Shown: positions 1 to 10,143, numbered from the stretch's first letter. The stretch: DNA of 32,483 nt from JAENVU01 sp031430375 (GCA_031430375.1 JANPBJ010000179.1:1-32483); one strand, 5' to 3'. The notes: a model not told the origin generated them from the sequence alone. A program made the numbers and translations.

Positions 1-1
1 G

Positions 2-3000
2 ACGCAGTACCTGGCGGGGGTCGTGGAGCTGGTCGCCGGTGACGCGGCGGCGGCGATCGATCCGCTGCGGGACGCGTACGACGGCCTCAGCGCCATGGGG
101 GTCGGCATCGACGCCGGCCGCGCCGCGGCGTTGCTCGCGCGTGCATTGCTCGCGGAAGGAGACGTCGACGGCGCGGCACCGATGGCCGCGGCGAGTGAAG
201 CGCTCGCGGGCCAGGACCTCAAGACCTCGATCGCGTGGCGCGTGGCGCGCGCCGAGGTGCTCGCGGCGCGCGGTGATGTGGCCGCAGGCGTGACCCTCGC
301 GGAAGAAGCAGTGCAGATCGCGGCCGCGACCGACCTGATCATCGACCACGCCGACGCCTGCGTCGCGCTCGCCGCGCTCCGGGCCACGGCCGCTGACGCG
401 ACGGGCGCCCGTTCCGCGCGTGCCGAGGCCCGCCGCCTCTACGACCTCAAGGGCGCCACCGTCCCGTCGGAACGTCTTACCGACGACGCCGCCCCAACGC
501 CCACCGCGCCCGCACCAAACACGACACCTCCACGCGCGCCGCTCCCGACCACATCGCCGCCGCGACCGGAACGCGACGGCACGGACCCGCGCCATCCGCG
601 GGCGGAGAACGCGGTGACGCGTCCCCTCGCTCGACTTGTCGAACTCGTTCGCGCGGGGCACATCGATCAAGCCGGCGAACTGATCGCCGACGGCTTCGTT
701 CGTGACGATCGCCGCAGTGTCGTTTCGATGCCGACTGCCACGGGCCGAGACGAATATCTCGCCGCCGTGCGCGCCATCTTCGACGCCGGATTCTCTGAGA
801 TCTCCTACGAACCGCTTGCGGTTCGGGGCGACCGGCTCATGCTGGTTGGCGCGGTTTTCCGGAGCGACGGCGGCAACGAAAGCAGCTTCCTCCAGATCGA
901 CGAGGTCGACGGCACCGGTCGATTCGTGCGCATGACCCACTTCGATCCGGACGCGCTCGCCGACGCGCTCGCCGAGCTCGACGCGCGGTACCTCGCGGGC
1001 GAAGGCGCAGCCCACGCCCAGATGCTCACCGTCGCCCACGCGGCGGCCCAGGCCGCGGAGACCGAGCAGTTCGACGTGCTCCAGAATCTCTTGTCCCCCG
1101 ATTTCGAGTACGTCGACCACCGGCCGATCGGCTTCGGCGACACGGGAGATGCCGATCTGCTCGTCGCCGGTTACCGTTCGATTGATGACGTCGGCCTTAC
1201 GACCGCGTCCGACATCTTTCGCACCGTTCATTGTTCGGGCCGTGCCTTCCTCGCGGTACGGTCTATCCAACGGGCGACCGGCTCGGGCAGCGAGTACGAC
1301 TGGACCTACGCCCAGCTCATGGTCATCGAGACCTCCGGGCGTATCAGCCGAATCGAGACCTTCGCCCCGGAGGATTGGGCGATCGCGCTGGCCCGCTTCG
1401 ACGAGCTGGGTCCCGCGGAACCCGCGGACCCCCGTCACCCCCGGGCCGAGAACCGAGCCAGCCACGTGCTCGCTCGGTACGAGCAACTGGTGTCGGAGCG
1501 CCGGTACGACGATGCCGCCGCCCTGTACGCCGACGACCTGGTGGCCACCGACCGACGGACCGGGGTCTCGGCTCCGCCGTTGGGCCCCGTCGACCTGCAG
1601 GAGGGAGTGCGGCTCACCTTCGACGTGTTCGACGGGTTCGACAGCGTCAACGTCGCGGTCCGCGGCGACCGCCTCGTCCTGAGCAAGCTCGTGTTGCGCA
1701 CCCATGACGGCCTCGAGGTCCCGTTCCTCCAGCTCTTCGAGATTGACGACTCGGACCGGATCCGCTCGACGACGCACTTCGACGAGGACGCTCTCGCGGA
1801 GGCGCAGGCGGAGCTCGACGCGCGCTACCTCGCCGGCGACGGCGCGCCGCACGCGCGCCTGCTCCGGGCCGCGCTGCGGTCGCTCAACGCGGGGCGCATT
1901 TGGGACCACGACGCGATGGCAGCCACGATGTCCCCCGACTTCGCCTACGTCGACCACCGGCCGATCGGCTTCGGCCAAGGCGACGCCGAGCTCGTCCTCG
2001 CCGTAATTCGTACGAACGTGGGACTCGTCGCGGCGCACTCCAACGTGATGCGCACGGTTTTCGTCTCAGCCAACGCACTCCTCTCTGTCATGGACGCCAC
2101 CGGCGTCACCGATCACGGCCTCGTCTACGGACGGGTCAGCTGCATCGTCGCCACCATCAACGCCGACGAACTCGTCAGTCGGACGGAATGGTTCACCGAG
2201 GACGACTTCCCCGCCGCGCTCGCTCGCCTCGACGAACTCGGCGCCGCCAATCCGATCGATCCCCGTCACCCGCGCGCCGAGAATCTGGCCTCCCAACGGC
2301 TGGCCGAGATCGTGGACCTCGCGCACGCCCGGGATCGCGCAGCAACTCGCGCCCTCCTCACCAACGACTTCGTGCGGCTCGACCGGCGCCGGGGCGTGGC
2401 CGCTTGGGACGCGCACGGGCCCGACGAATGGGTCGCGGCCCTGGACGCCTGGTTCGACGTCGGCATGGAGCGACTCTCGGTCGAACCGATCGCGGTGCGC
2501 GGCGAACAACTCCTGCTCGCTCGGGTTGAGCTGAGCAATGCGACAGGCGCCGTCGTCCCGTTCCTCGGCGTCTGGGAGACCGACGCCTCCGGCCGGTTCG
2601 TCCGGGGCGTCCACTTCGACGACGACGCGCTCGACGACGCCCTCACGGAGTTGAACGACCGCTTCATCGCGGGTGAGGGCGCGCCGTACGCGTCGATCCT
2701 CGATGCGGGACGGCGAGTCAACGCCGCCAGCAACACGCCGGGCCGGCACGGACTCACCTCGTTGCTCAGCGACGACTTCGTCGCGGTCGACCACCGTCAG
2801 CTCTCCTGGCCGACCCTTGATCGCGACGAGTTCGTCGCGGCCCAGCAGAGCTACGAGGATCAGATCTCGGAGCACCTCCTCACGCGATCCGTTCATCTCC
2901 GTGACCGTGCGGTGCTGGGAACGGTCGAGGACACCGGCATCGACGCCGAGGGCGGAAGTGTCGAGTGGGTCTTCCACCTTCTCACCGTGTTCGATGCCGA

Positions 3001-6000
3001 CCAGCGCGTCGAACGATTCGAGTTCTTCGACGAGGCCGACTTCGCCGCCGCGCTGGCCCGACTCGACGAACTCGGTGTCGCGGAACCCGCCGACCCCCGC
3101 CACCCGCGCGCCGAGAACCGTGCCTCCCGGCGGAGCGCGCAGATGGTCGACGTGGCGATCGCGCATGACCGCGCCGGAAGCCGCGCCTTGCTCGCCGACG
3201 ACTTCGTGCGCCTCGACCGGCGTCGGATTGTCGCCGCTCCGGACACATACGGGCCCGACGAGTACCTCGCGACGCTCGACGCCTGGTTCGACGTCGGGAT
3301 GGAGCGCATGTCGGTGGAGCCAATCGCGGTGCGTGGCGAGCAGCTCGTGCTCGTTCGCATTCAGCTCGCCAGTGCGGAGGGCGCGGTCGTCTCGGCCCTC
3401 GGGGTCTGGGAAACCGACAGCTCCGACCGGTTCGTGCGAGCCGTTCACTTCGACGAGGACGCGCTCGCCGAGGCGCAGGCGGAGCTGGACGAGCGGTACC
3501 TCGCCGGCGAGGGCGCTCCGCACGCCCGAGTCCTCACAATCGGGTGGGCGCTCTCGCTAGCCGGCCTGGACCTCGACGCTGACGCGATGAGGGCACTGCT
3601 CTCACCCGATCTGGTCGCCGTCGATCACCAACGCCTCGGCTTCGGAGCTGGTGACCGCGACAGCTATCTCGCCAACGTTCCCGTGTCCGAGGAACTGGCG
3701 CGACCGGTCCGAGAGATCTTGCGCACCGGCTTCGTCGTCGGCAACGCGCTCCTCGGCGTGCAGGAATCCATCCGGACCGACGCCCACGGCGGCGAGTTCG
3801 AGTGGCTCGCTTATGTAGTGATGACCGTCGACGCGTCCGATCGCGTCGACCGGATCGAGTGGTTCGACGTCGGCGATTGGGCCGCCGCGCTCGCCCGCCT
3901 CGACGAGTTGGGTTCCGGATCACCGGAGCGGTCGGCAGCCCGCCTCGAGAACACCACCACCCGCACCGGTGAGCGACTCGTCGCCCTCGTCAACGAGGAC
4001 CGATTCGAGGACCTCGCCGCGCTCATCGCGCCGGAGTTCGTCAACCACGATCGCCGCACGACGGTGTCGTGGGGCACGCACGGTCGCGAGACGTTCCTCA
4101 CCGGGGTGCGGGCCACCCGCGAGGTCGGCTTGACCGCCGAGCTCGGCGAGGTGATCGCGATCCGCGGCGATCGGCTGAGCCTCCGTCGCCTGGCCCAGCG
4201 CACCGACGCGGGCGACGAGATCGCGGATCTCATGGTCAGCGAGGTGGACGCAGACGGACGGTTGCAGGTGCTCGTCACGATCGACGACGACCGGCTCCCC
4301 GACGCGATCGCCGAGCTCGACGCCCGCTACCTCGCGGGCGAGGGCGCCGCGGATGCCGCGGTCCTGCGACCCTCCATGGACCACATCGCGGCCTTCAACC
4401 GTCGGGACTGGGCCGCGCTGCTCGCCACGATGCAGCCCGACATCGCGATCGGAGACCACCGCGGCCTGTGGCCGCCCGAGAGCGACCGCGCGGCGTACCT
4501 CGCGCGCATGCAGAGCCTGGCCGAGACCACACCGAACAGCGTCGTGATCAGTCGCCGGTTCCTCGTCGCCGGCAACGCCTCACTCGCTACGTACGGAGCG
4601 CGCGGCACCTCCGAGCACGGCGGGCGCTACGACTACGACTTCCACGTCGTCGCGCGCGTCGTCGACGGCCGGTTCCCCGGCTTCGAGTTCTTCGCCGACG
4701 ACGACTTCCCCGCCGCGCTCGCCCGTCTCGACGAGCTGAGCACCACGCCGGTGGCACCCGCGGTCGAGAACGCCGTGACCCGGCTCGACCTCGGCAACAC
4801 CGTCACCGAGGTCATCGACCGCTACCTGCGCCAGTGCGCCGCGGGCGAGTTCGGGATCGACGGCATCGGCGCCGAGGGTCTCGTCCGGTACGACCGGCGC
4901 CGCGGCGTCTCCACGCCAACCCTCCAGGGACTGGCCGAGTTCGAAGCCAACATGCGGGCGATCTTCGAGGTGTTCGAGACGTTCACGACCGAGCCCATCG
5001 CGATCCGCGGCGACCGCGTCGTCCTCATCCGCGTCCACCTCGCCCGCGAAGGGTTCGCCACGTCGATGCTCGGCGTCTACGAGACCGACGAGCAGGGGCT
5101 TCTCACCCGCGGCACGTCCTTCGACGAGGACGACTTCGCCACCGCCGTGCAAGAACTCGACGCCCGGGACCGGGCCGGCGACGGTGCAGAGCACGCCGAC
5201 ATGCTCGACTGGATGGCCGCCGTCGGCCGCGCCATGCGCGAACGCGAACCCGGCGCGGCCACGGTGCGCGCGTTCATGGCGCCCGGCTTCGAACTTGTGG
5301 ACCACCGCACCCTTGGCTACGGCGCGATCGATCTCCCAACGCTCATAACGCTGCAGGATGCTCGAGACGATCAGGTCACCGACGATCGCAAGTACCACCG
5401 CACCCGCGAGGTCAAGGGCAACGCGGCCCTGGCCTGGTACGACACCACGGCCTCGGCGCCCGACGGCGGCCAGTTCACCTGGTCGCACTGGGTGGTCTGG
5501 CACCGCGTCGCCGGCCTCTGGGCCCGCCTGGAAATGTTCGACCTCGACGACGAAACCGCCGCCCGCGCCCGTTTCGAGGAGCTGTCCGTTGCCGACCACC
5601 CGACCGCCCGACCTCCGGAGGTGGAGAACCAGCTCACGCGGACGTTGTACGAGTCGCTGGTCCGGATCGCGAAGGTCGAGGTGGAGGCCGTGGACCTCGT
5701 GGCCGAGGACGTCGTCATCCGGGACCACCGCGCCGGGGTCTCCGGTGGGACAATCGCGGGCCGTGACGCATTCGTCGCGAATGCCGGCGCCCACCTCGAC
5801 GTGTTCGCGCACGTCCGTCCGACCGTGCTCGCGGTCCGCGGCGAGCACCTGGCGCTGATCCAGATGGAGTTCGAGACCGATGGCTTCACCTCGATCCGCC
5901 TGAACCTGTTCGAGACGAACGACGCCGGCCAGCTCGTCGCGTTGGGAGTCTTCGACGAGACGGACTTCGGACGAGCGCTCGACGAGCTCGACGAGCGCTT

Positions 6001-8611
6001 CATCGCCGGCGAGGGCGCCGAGCACGAGCACCTGATCCGCCGTACGCAGGACTTCGTCCGGTCGTTGGCTCAACTCGACGGCGCCGCGACCCTTGGGCTG
6101 CTCGATCCAGAGATCGAATTCGTCGACCACCGCCCGCTCGGACTCGGGACCACGGGCATCGACGGCGTTCGGAGCATCCTCGCCACCCGCGCCGAGCAGG
6201 TCGCCGAGGACGTCTCGCACTTTCGGACCCTTTCGGTCCGCGGCGACGCGGTGATGGGGTACTTGGATTCACGGGGCGTCGACTCACACGGAATCGCGAT
6301 CCTCTACGAGATGTACTGGGTCTCCCGGTTCGCCGCCGGGAAGGTCGTCTGGAACGGCTGGTACGACCGCGACGATCACGCCGCCGCACTGGCCAAGTTC
6401 GAGGAGCTCGCCGCCGAGACCCGCACGCCGTACATCGACAACGCGTGCGTGCGTGCACTCGTCCGTGCCGAATGGCTGGTGCAGTACGGCGATCTCAGCG
6501 CTGCGGTCGACACCATCGCGGAGGACATCGTCTCGGTCGACCGTCGCAAGGGGGTCGCCGGACTCCGCATCGTCGGCCGCGACGACTACGTGACGAATCA
6601 GATCGAGGTCCGACGCCTACTCCAGGACGTCCGCCACGAATGGCTCGCGGTGCGAGGTGAGCGTCTGGCGCTCTCGCTCGCGACGTGGACATCGGGGGGC
6701 GGCGACGAGGTCGTCCACTACGCGACCTTCGAGATCGATGCCGCCGGCCGCCTGTGTCACAACGATCAGTACAGCGACGACAATCTCACCGGCGCGTACG
6801 CGGCGCTGGAGGCCCGATGGGCCGAGATCCGCATCGACGACCCGAGTCCGGTCGAACGGGCGGGGGCCGCACTTCGGGACGCCTTCCGGCGCCGGGACCG
6901 CGACGCGTCCGCCGCCTGTTTCGCCCCCGACTTCGCGACCGTCGATCACCGGACCCTCGGGTTTGGTACCGCCAACCGCGCCGAGTTCCTCGAACGCCGG
7001 CGGGCCATGGCCGAGGTCATCCCGGACAGCAGCCAGATCTTCACGAAGCAGTACAGCCAGGGCCACGCCGACATCCTCGTCGTCTACCTCGCGGGCACCA
7101 CCGCCGAGGGCAACGAGTACGAATGGCACTACGTCAGCGTCATGGTGGCCGATGAGCGCGACCTCATCAGCCGTATGGAGTACTTCTCCGACGACCAGTG
7201 GCCCGACGCCCTCGCCCGTTTCGACGAGCTCGCGGCCGAGGACGACGCGGCAACCCCACCGATGGAGAACACTGCGGTCCGCACGTGGGCGAGCATCATC
7301 GACGCCCGAGCAACCGGAGACCCTGCGCGCGCGGTCGAGCTGGTCGCACCCGACGTGGTCGGCATCGACCGCCGCGCCGGGGTGTCGGTTCCCGACCTGG
7401 TCGGCCGCGAGGCGCTCGCCGCGAACGCCGCCGCGATCGAGGAGGTCTTCGGCGTCGCGTCGCGCTCGTTCGACGTCGTGGCGATGCGCGGCGACCGGCT
7501 CGCGTTGCTCCGCGCCCGGGTGACGAACACGGAGGGCTTCGGGATCGAGGGCCTCCTCGTCGTCGAGGTGACCGAGAACGGGCAGCTCAGTCGCTCGGTC
7601 TACTTCGACGACACCGACCTCCTCGCCGCGCTGACCGAGCTGGACGCACGGCACCTCACCCTCGGCCGCGTCCCCGCCGTCGAGGCATCGCTCCTCGCCG
7701 GGGTGAATACGCTTAATCGACGGGACTGGGATCGATTCACCGACTCGCTTCACCCGGACTTCGTGGCGGTCGACCACTCACCGCTCGGCTTCCCGCTCAC
7801 AGATCGCGACGGCTTCGTAAATGACCAGATGCGCGGCATGGCCGAGCTGGTCCCCGACTTCGTGGTTGTGCTCAGTGAGATTCACAGCCGCGGCCGCGCC
7901 ACGCTGGCACAGGGCAGGACGCTCGGCACTACGGCGGAGGGCAACGAGTACGCCTGGCACTTCGCCCAGGTGTTCCTCGCCGCGGCCGACGGCCGGGGGC
8001 TGCGCCGTGAACTCTTCGCCGACTCCCAGTGGGCCGAGGCCCTGGCCCGCTTCGACGAGCTCGCGGCCGAGGACACCCCGGTCCTCGAGAACCGGGCGAC
8101 CGCCGCAGGGCAGCGCGCACGCGACGCTGCCTTGCGCGATGACCGCGAGGCAACGCTCGACGCGTTCGCCCCCGACTTCACGCGGACCGACGATCGACCG
8201 CGTGCGCTCGGCTTGGGAAGACTCGCGGGTCGCGAGATCTACGTCGACGGAATGCTGGCCGGTCCGGACGCCGGCATGAGCCACTTCGATACAAGGGCGC
8301 TCGAGATCGTGGGTGACGACCACGCCCTCATCCACGTCGTGTGGGGCAACGGCGAAGGCTTCGGGCAGGAGTGGCTCATCGTCAGCGAGGTCAACCGCGA
8401 CGGACATCTCTCCCGCATCGTCAACTTCGAGCCCGAAGACCGTGCCGCCGCATCCGCGCTGCTCCACGAATGGGCGGCCGCTCCGGTCCTCACCAATCGG
8501 ATGATCGAGAGCTCCGCGGTGCGGATGGTGCACTCGCCCGCGGCGACCGGGATGCGGTGCTCGCCACCTACGCGCCCGAGTTCGTGCGCGACGACCGCCG
8601 TCGAGGCGTGA
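2..8611 (+). CDS. Giant TPR + SnoaL/NTF2-like repeat protein, 5' part (open at left edge, frameshifted at its 3' end)
   Basis: The frame is open from base 2, so the true start lies outside the window. Counting from the first GTG at 23, residues 1-150 are Ala-rich helical repeats ending in L-Y-D-L-K-G, which resembles the TPR-like tail of actinobacterial AAA-ATPase/adenylate-cyclase or LuxR-type regulators. The N-terminal ATPase and any cyclase or DNA-binding domain are not visible. A Pro-rich linker follows (about 155-190). From residue 195 (nt 605) the protein is a string of NTF2/SnoaL-like modules of about 135-145 residues. A modules carry D-x-R-R and A-V/I-R-G-D/E; B modules carry V-D-H-R-x-L/I-G and end F/L-x-E-L. 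Nine A-B pairs start near 605, 1448, 2279, 3113, 3947, 4766, 5624, 6437 and 7265; two further A modules start near 8087 and 8492. After about 8530 the reading is out of frame and the last 27 residues are junk. The SnoaL fold is assigned by motif and length; the function of the modules is unknown. Confidence 0.85.
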   Translation, partial: TQYLAGVVELVAGDAAAAIDPLRDAYDGLSAMGVGIDAGRAAALLARALLAEGDVDGAAPMAAASEALAGQDLKTSIAWRVARAEVLAARGDVAAGVTLAEEAVQIAAATDLIIDHADACVALAALRATAADATGARSARAEARRLYDLKGATVPSERLTDDAAPTPTAPAPNTTPPRAPLPTTSPPRPERDGTDPRHPRAENAVTRPLARLVELVRAGHIDQAGELIADGFVRDDRRSVVSMPTATGRDEYLAAVRAIFDAGFSEISYEPLAVRGDRLMLVGAVFRSDGGNESSFLQIDEVDGTGRFVRMTHFDPDALADALAELDARYLAGEGAAHAQMLTVAHAAAQAAETEQFDVLQNLLSPDFEYVDHRPIGFGDTGDADLLVAGYRSIDDVGLTTASDIFRTVHCSGRAFLAVRSIQRATGSGSEYDWTYAQLMVIETSGRISRIETFAPEDWAIALARFDELGPAEPADPRHPRAENRASHVLARYEQLVSERRYDDAAALYADDLVATDRRTGVSAPPLGPVDLQEGVRLTFDVFDGFDSVNVAVRGDRLVLSKLVLRTHDGLEVPFLQLFEIDDSDRIRSTTHFDEDALAEAQAELDARYLAGDGAPHARLLRAALRSLNAGRIWDHDAMAATMSPDFAYVDHRPIGFGQGDAELVLAVIRTNVGLVAAHSNVMRTVFVSANALLSVMDATGVTDHGLVYGRVSCIVATINADELVSRTEWFTEDDFPAALARLDELGAANPIDPRHPRAENLASQRLAEIVDLAHARDRAATRALLTNDFVRLDRRRGVAAWDAHGPDEWVAALDAWFDVGMERLSVEPIAVRGEQLLLARVELSNATGAVVPFLGVWETDASGRFVRGVHFDDDALDDALTELNDRFIAGEGAPYASILDAGRRVNAASNTPGRHGLTSLLSDDFVAVDHRQLSWPTLDRDEFVAAQQSYEDQISEHLLTRSVHLRDRAVLGTVEDTGIDAEGGSVEWVFHLLTVFDADQRVERFEFFDEADFAAALARLDELGVAEPADPRHPRAENRASRRSAQMVDVAIAHDRAGSRALLADDFVRLDRRRIVAAPDTYGPDEYLATLDAWFDVGMERMSVEPIAVRGEQLVLVRIQLASAEGAVVSALGVWETDSSDRFVRAVHFDEDALAEAQAELDERYLAGEGAPHARVLTIGWALSLAGLDLDADAMRALLSPDLVAVDHQRLGFGAGDRDSYLANVPVSEELARPVREILRTGFVVGNALLGVQESIRTDAHGGEFEWLAYVVMTVDASDRVDRIEWFDVGDWAAALARLDELGSGSPERSAARLENTTTRTGERLVALVNEDRFEDLAALIAPEFVNHDRRTTVSWGTHGRETFLTGVRATREVGLTAELGEVIAIRGDRLSLRRLAQRTDAGDEIADLMVSEVDADGRLQVLVTIDDDRLPDAIAELDARYLAGEGAADAAVLRPSMDHIAAFNRRDWAALLATMQPDIAIGDHRGLWPPESDRAAYLARMQSLAETTPNSVVISRRFLVAGNASLATYGARGTSEHGGRYDYDFHVVARVVDGRFPGFEFFADDDFPAALARLDELSTTPVAPAVENAVTRLDLGNTVTEVIDRYLRQCAAGEFGIDGIGAEGLVRYDRRRGVSTPTLQGLAEFEANMRAIFEVFETFTTEPIAIRGDRVVLIRVHLAREGFATSMLGVYETDEQGLLTRGTSFDEDDFATAVQELDARDRAGDGAEHADMLDWMAAVGRAMREREPGAATVRAFMAPGFELVDHRTLGYGAIDLPTLITLQDARDDQVTDDRKYHRTREVKGNAALAWYDTTASAPDGGQFTWSHWVVWHRVAGLWARLEMFDLDDETAARARFEELSVADHPTARPPEVENQLTRTLYESLVRIAKVEVEAVDLVAEDVVIRDHRAGVSGGTIAGRDAFVANAGAHLDVFAHVRPTVLAVRGEHLALIQMEFETDGFTSIRLNLFETNDAGQLVALGVFDETDFGRALDELDERFIAGEGAEHEHLIRRTQDFVRSLAQLDGAATLGLLDPEIEFVDHRPLGLGTTGIDGVRSILATRAEQVAEDVSHFRTLSVRGDAVMGYLDSRGVDSHGIAILYEMYWVSRFAAGKVVWNGWYDRDDHAAALAKFEELAAETRTPYIDNACVRALVRAEWLVQYGDLSAAVDTIAEDIVSVDRRKGVAGLRIVGRDDYVTNQIEVRRLLQDVRHEWLAVRGERLALSLATWTSGGGDEVVHYATFEIDAAGRLCHNDQYSDDNLTGAYAALEARWAEIRIDDPSPVERAGAALRDAFRRRDRDASAACFAPDFATVDHRTLGFGTANRAEFLERRRAMAEVIPDSSQIFTKQYSQGHADILVVYLAGTTAEGNEYEWHYVSVMVADERDLISRMEYFSDDQWPDALARFDELAAEDDAATPPMENTAVRTWASIIDARATGDPARAVELVAPDVVGIDRRAGVSVPDLVGREALAANAAAIEEVFGVASRSFDVVAMRGDRLALLRARVTNTEGFGIEGLLVVEVTENGQLSRSVYFDDTDLLAALTELDARHLTLGRVPAVEASLLAGVNTLNRRDWDRFTDSLHPDFVAVDHSPLGFPLTDRDGFVNDQMRGMAELVPDFVVVLSEIHSRGRATLAQGRTLGTTAEGNEYAWHFAQVFLAAADGRGLRRELFADSQWAEALARFDELAAEDTPVLENRATAAGQRARDAALRDDREATLDAFAPDFTRTDDRPRALGLGRLAGREIYVDGMLAGPDAGMSHFDTRALEIVGDDHALIHVVWGNGEGFGQEWLIVSEVNRDGHLSRIVNFEPEDRAAASALLHEWAAAPVLTNRMIESSAVRMVHSPAATGMRCSPPTRPSSCATTAVEA

Positions 8612-10143
8612 ACTTCGGCACGTCGAATCGCGAGGAAACCGTCGACGCGCTCCTCGCCGGCAACAACGTCGGCCTGGGCAATCGCGACTTCACAACCATG
8701 GAGGTCATCGGGGATAACTTCGCGCTCGGCGAGTTCCGGATGAGCCACGACGACGGCTTCGAACTCGTCTACCTCCTCGCGGCCGAACAGGACGACGACG
8801 GGCGCCTGCGCCGCGCCACCAACTTCGACCTCGAAGACCGAGACCAAGCGTCCGCGCTCCTGAGCGAGTGGGCGGCCGAGCGCGACGGAAATGCACAACC
8901 ACCGACCAACGCTATGACCCGGACACTCGAGACGTTCCCGGCGGTGTACGCGGCTGGCGACTGGGACGAATTCGCGGCGGGGTACGCGGATCCCGCGATG
9001 GTCGTCGACGACCGCCGGGCCGGCGTGAGCGCGGGCATCGTCCCTGGACGGGACGCGGTCATGGAGCTCGTGCACGGGTTACACGACGTCGGGTTCCAGA
9101 AGGTGACCAACGTGCCGATGGCCGTCCGCGGCGAAGGACTGGCGCTCTTCCGCCGGGTCTGGCACAACCCGGAAGGCTTCGACCTGCCGATGCTGGTCCT
9201 CGTCGAGGCCGCGCCCTCCGGACTGGTCGGTTACCAGATCATGTGGGACGTCGAGGACCTCGACACCGCAATGGCCGAACTCGATCGCCGCTTCGCGGAG
9301 GTCGAGACGTGGAGCACCAACCTCTCGAACGCCGCGACTCGGATACTGGCGCCCTACCCCGAGAAGTTCGCGGCACGCGATTGGGAGTGGATCGGCGACA
9401 TGATCGACGAGCACGCGGTGAGCGACGACCGCCGCACCGCAGTCAGTGGCGGCGTCGTGATCGGTCGGCCCGCGATCGTGAAGCTGACCCAAGGGCTGGA
9501 GGACGTGGGCTTCACCACGATGTCCGAACAGCCGATCGCGATCCGCGGCGACCGGCTCGTCTTGACTATTCGCACCTGGCACGACCCGCACGGCTTCGAT
9601 CTCCCGCTCCTCGCATTGATGGAGTTCACCGACGCCGGGCCGATGATCTCCAACATCATGTGGGATCTCGAGGACCTGGACACTGCGTATGCGGAAATGG
9701 ACCGTCTCTACCTCGACGGTGAAGGCGCGCCGCACGCCGAAGTTCTTGACCCGCTCTGTTACCGCTTCATCCATTGCTACAACACGCGCGACTGGGCTGC
9801 GCTGGCAACGCCGCCCTTCGGGCCGGACACGGTCCTGGTCGACCATCGGCCCGCGTCCTACGGCGAGATGCTCGGCATCGATCAACTCGTGGAGTACCTC
9901 GAAACGATGCTCGGACTCGTCCCCGACCTCACCGTCCGCGCCACCGAGATCCCTGCGGTCAGCGCGACGGGAACGGTGTTCCGGATGCTCGGCAATGGCC
10001 ACACCGCCGATGGAGGCGAAGTCGAATTCGAAGTACTCAACTGCACCGTGATCGTCGACGGTGTGGTGCGGAGCGAAACGTTCTCCGGCGACCAACTCGA
10101 CGTGGCGATCGCCCGTTTCACTGAGCTCACGAACGGCGGCTGA
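605..10143 (+). repeat. Protein-level tandem array of 23 SnoaL/NTF2-like modules (13 A, 10 B)
   Basis: Module starts at the conserved E-N or T-N residues fall at 605, 1448, 2279, 3113, 3947, 4766, 5624, 6437, 7265, 8087, 8492, 8905 and 9325. The spacing is about 813-858 nt while A and B alternate, and drops to about 405-420 nt in the A-only tail. The linker D-P-R-H-P-R-A-E-N is identical before modules A1, A2, A3 and A4. A modules usually end in L-D-A-R-Y-L-A-G-E-G-A and B modules in A-L-A-R-x-D-E-L. The copies have diverged in DNA, except that A3/A4 and A12/A13 are visibly close. Confidence 0.85.
8530..10143 (+). pseudogene. 3' continuation of the giant SnoaL-like repeat gene in the +1-shifted frame
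   Basis: Module A11 starts in the upstream frame near 8492 and continues here in another frame: the D-R-D-A-V-L and R-D-D-R-R-R-G-V motifs are read only in this frame. Adding one base (for example a G after 8530) would restore a continuous protein. The fragment carries the rest of A11, then A12 (from about 8905), A13 (about 9325) and a closing B module (about 9745-10143, with V-D-H-R-P and F-T-E-L). A12 and A13 are close to each other (both read G-F-D-L-P, then I-M-W-D-x-E-D-L-D-T-A). A GTG at 8608 overlaps the upstream TGA as GTGA, so restart is formally possible, but it would begin inside module A11 and is probably coincidence. A sequencing or assembly indel, or a recent inactivating mutation, are both possible. 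Confidence 0.8.

Noticed and set aside
2066..3523. 485-codon open frame on the minus strand inside the giant gene
   Set aside because: It is a mirror of the high-GC repeat coding strand: no family motif, biased His/Arg/Val content, and other long minus frames appear at equivalent places in later repeats (for example 4580-6220 and 6617-7777).
4069..5766. 565-codon plus-strand frame rich in Arg and Pro
   Set aside because: It is a shifted frame of the repeat array with extreme Arg/Pro bias; the repeat motifs are read in the other frame over the same span.
8608..10143. Separate gene starting at the GTGA overlap at 8608
   Set aside because: The start would fall inside a conserved SnoaL-like module whose first third is encoded upstream in the other frame; a frameshift in one gene explains the data better.
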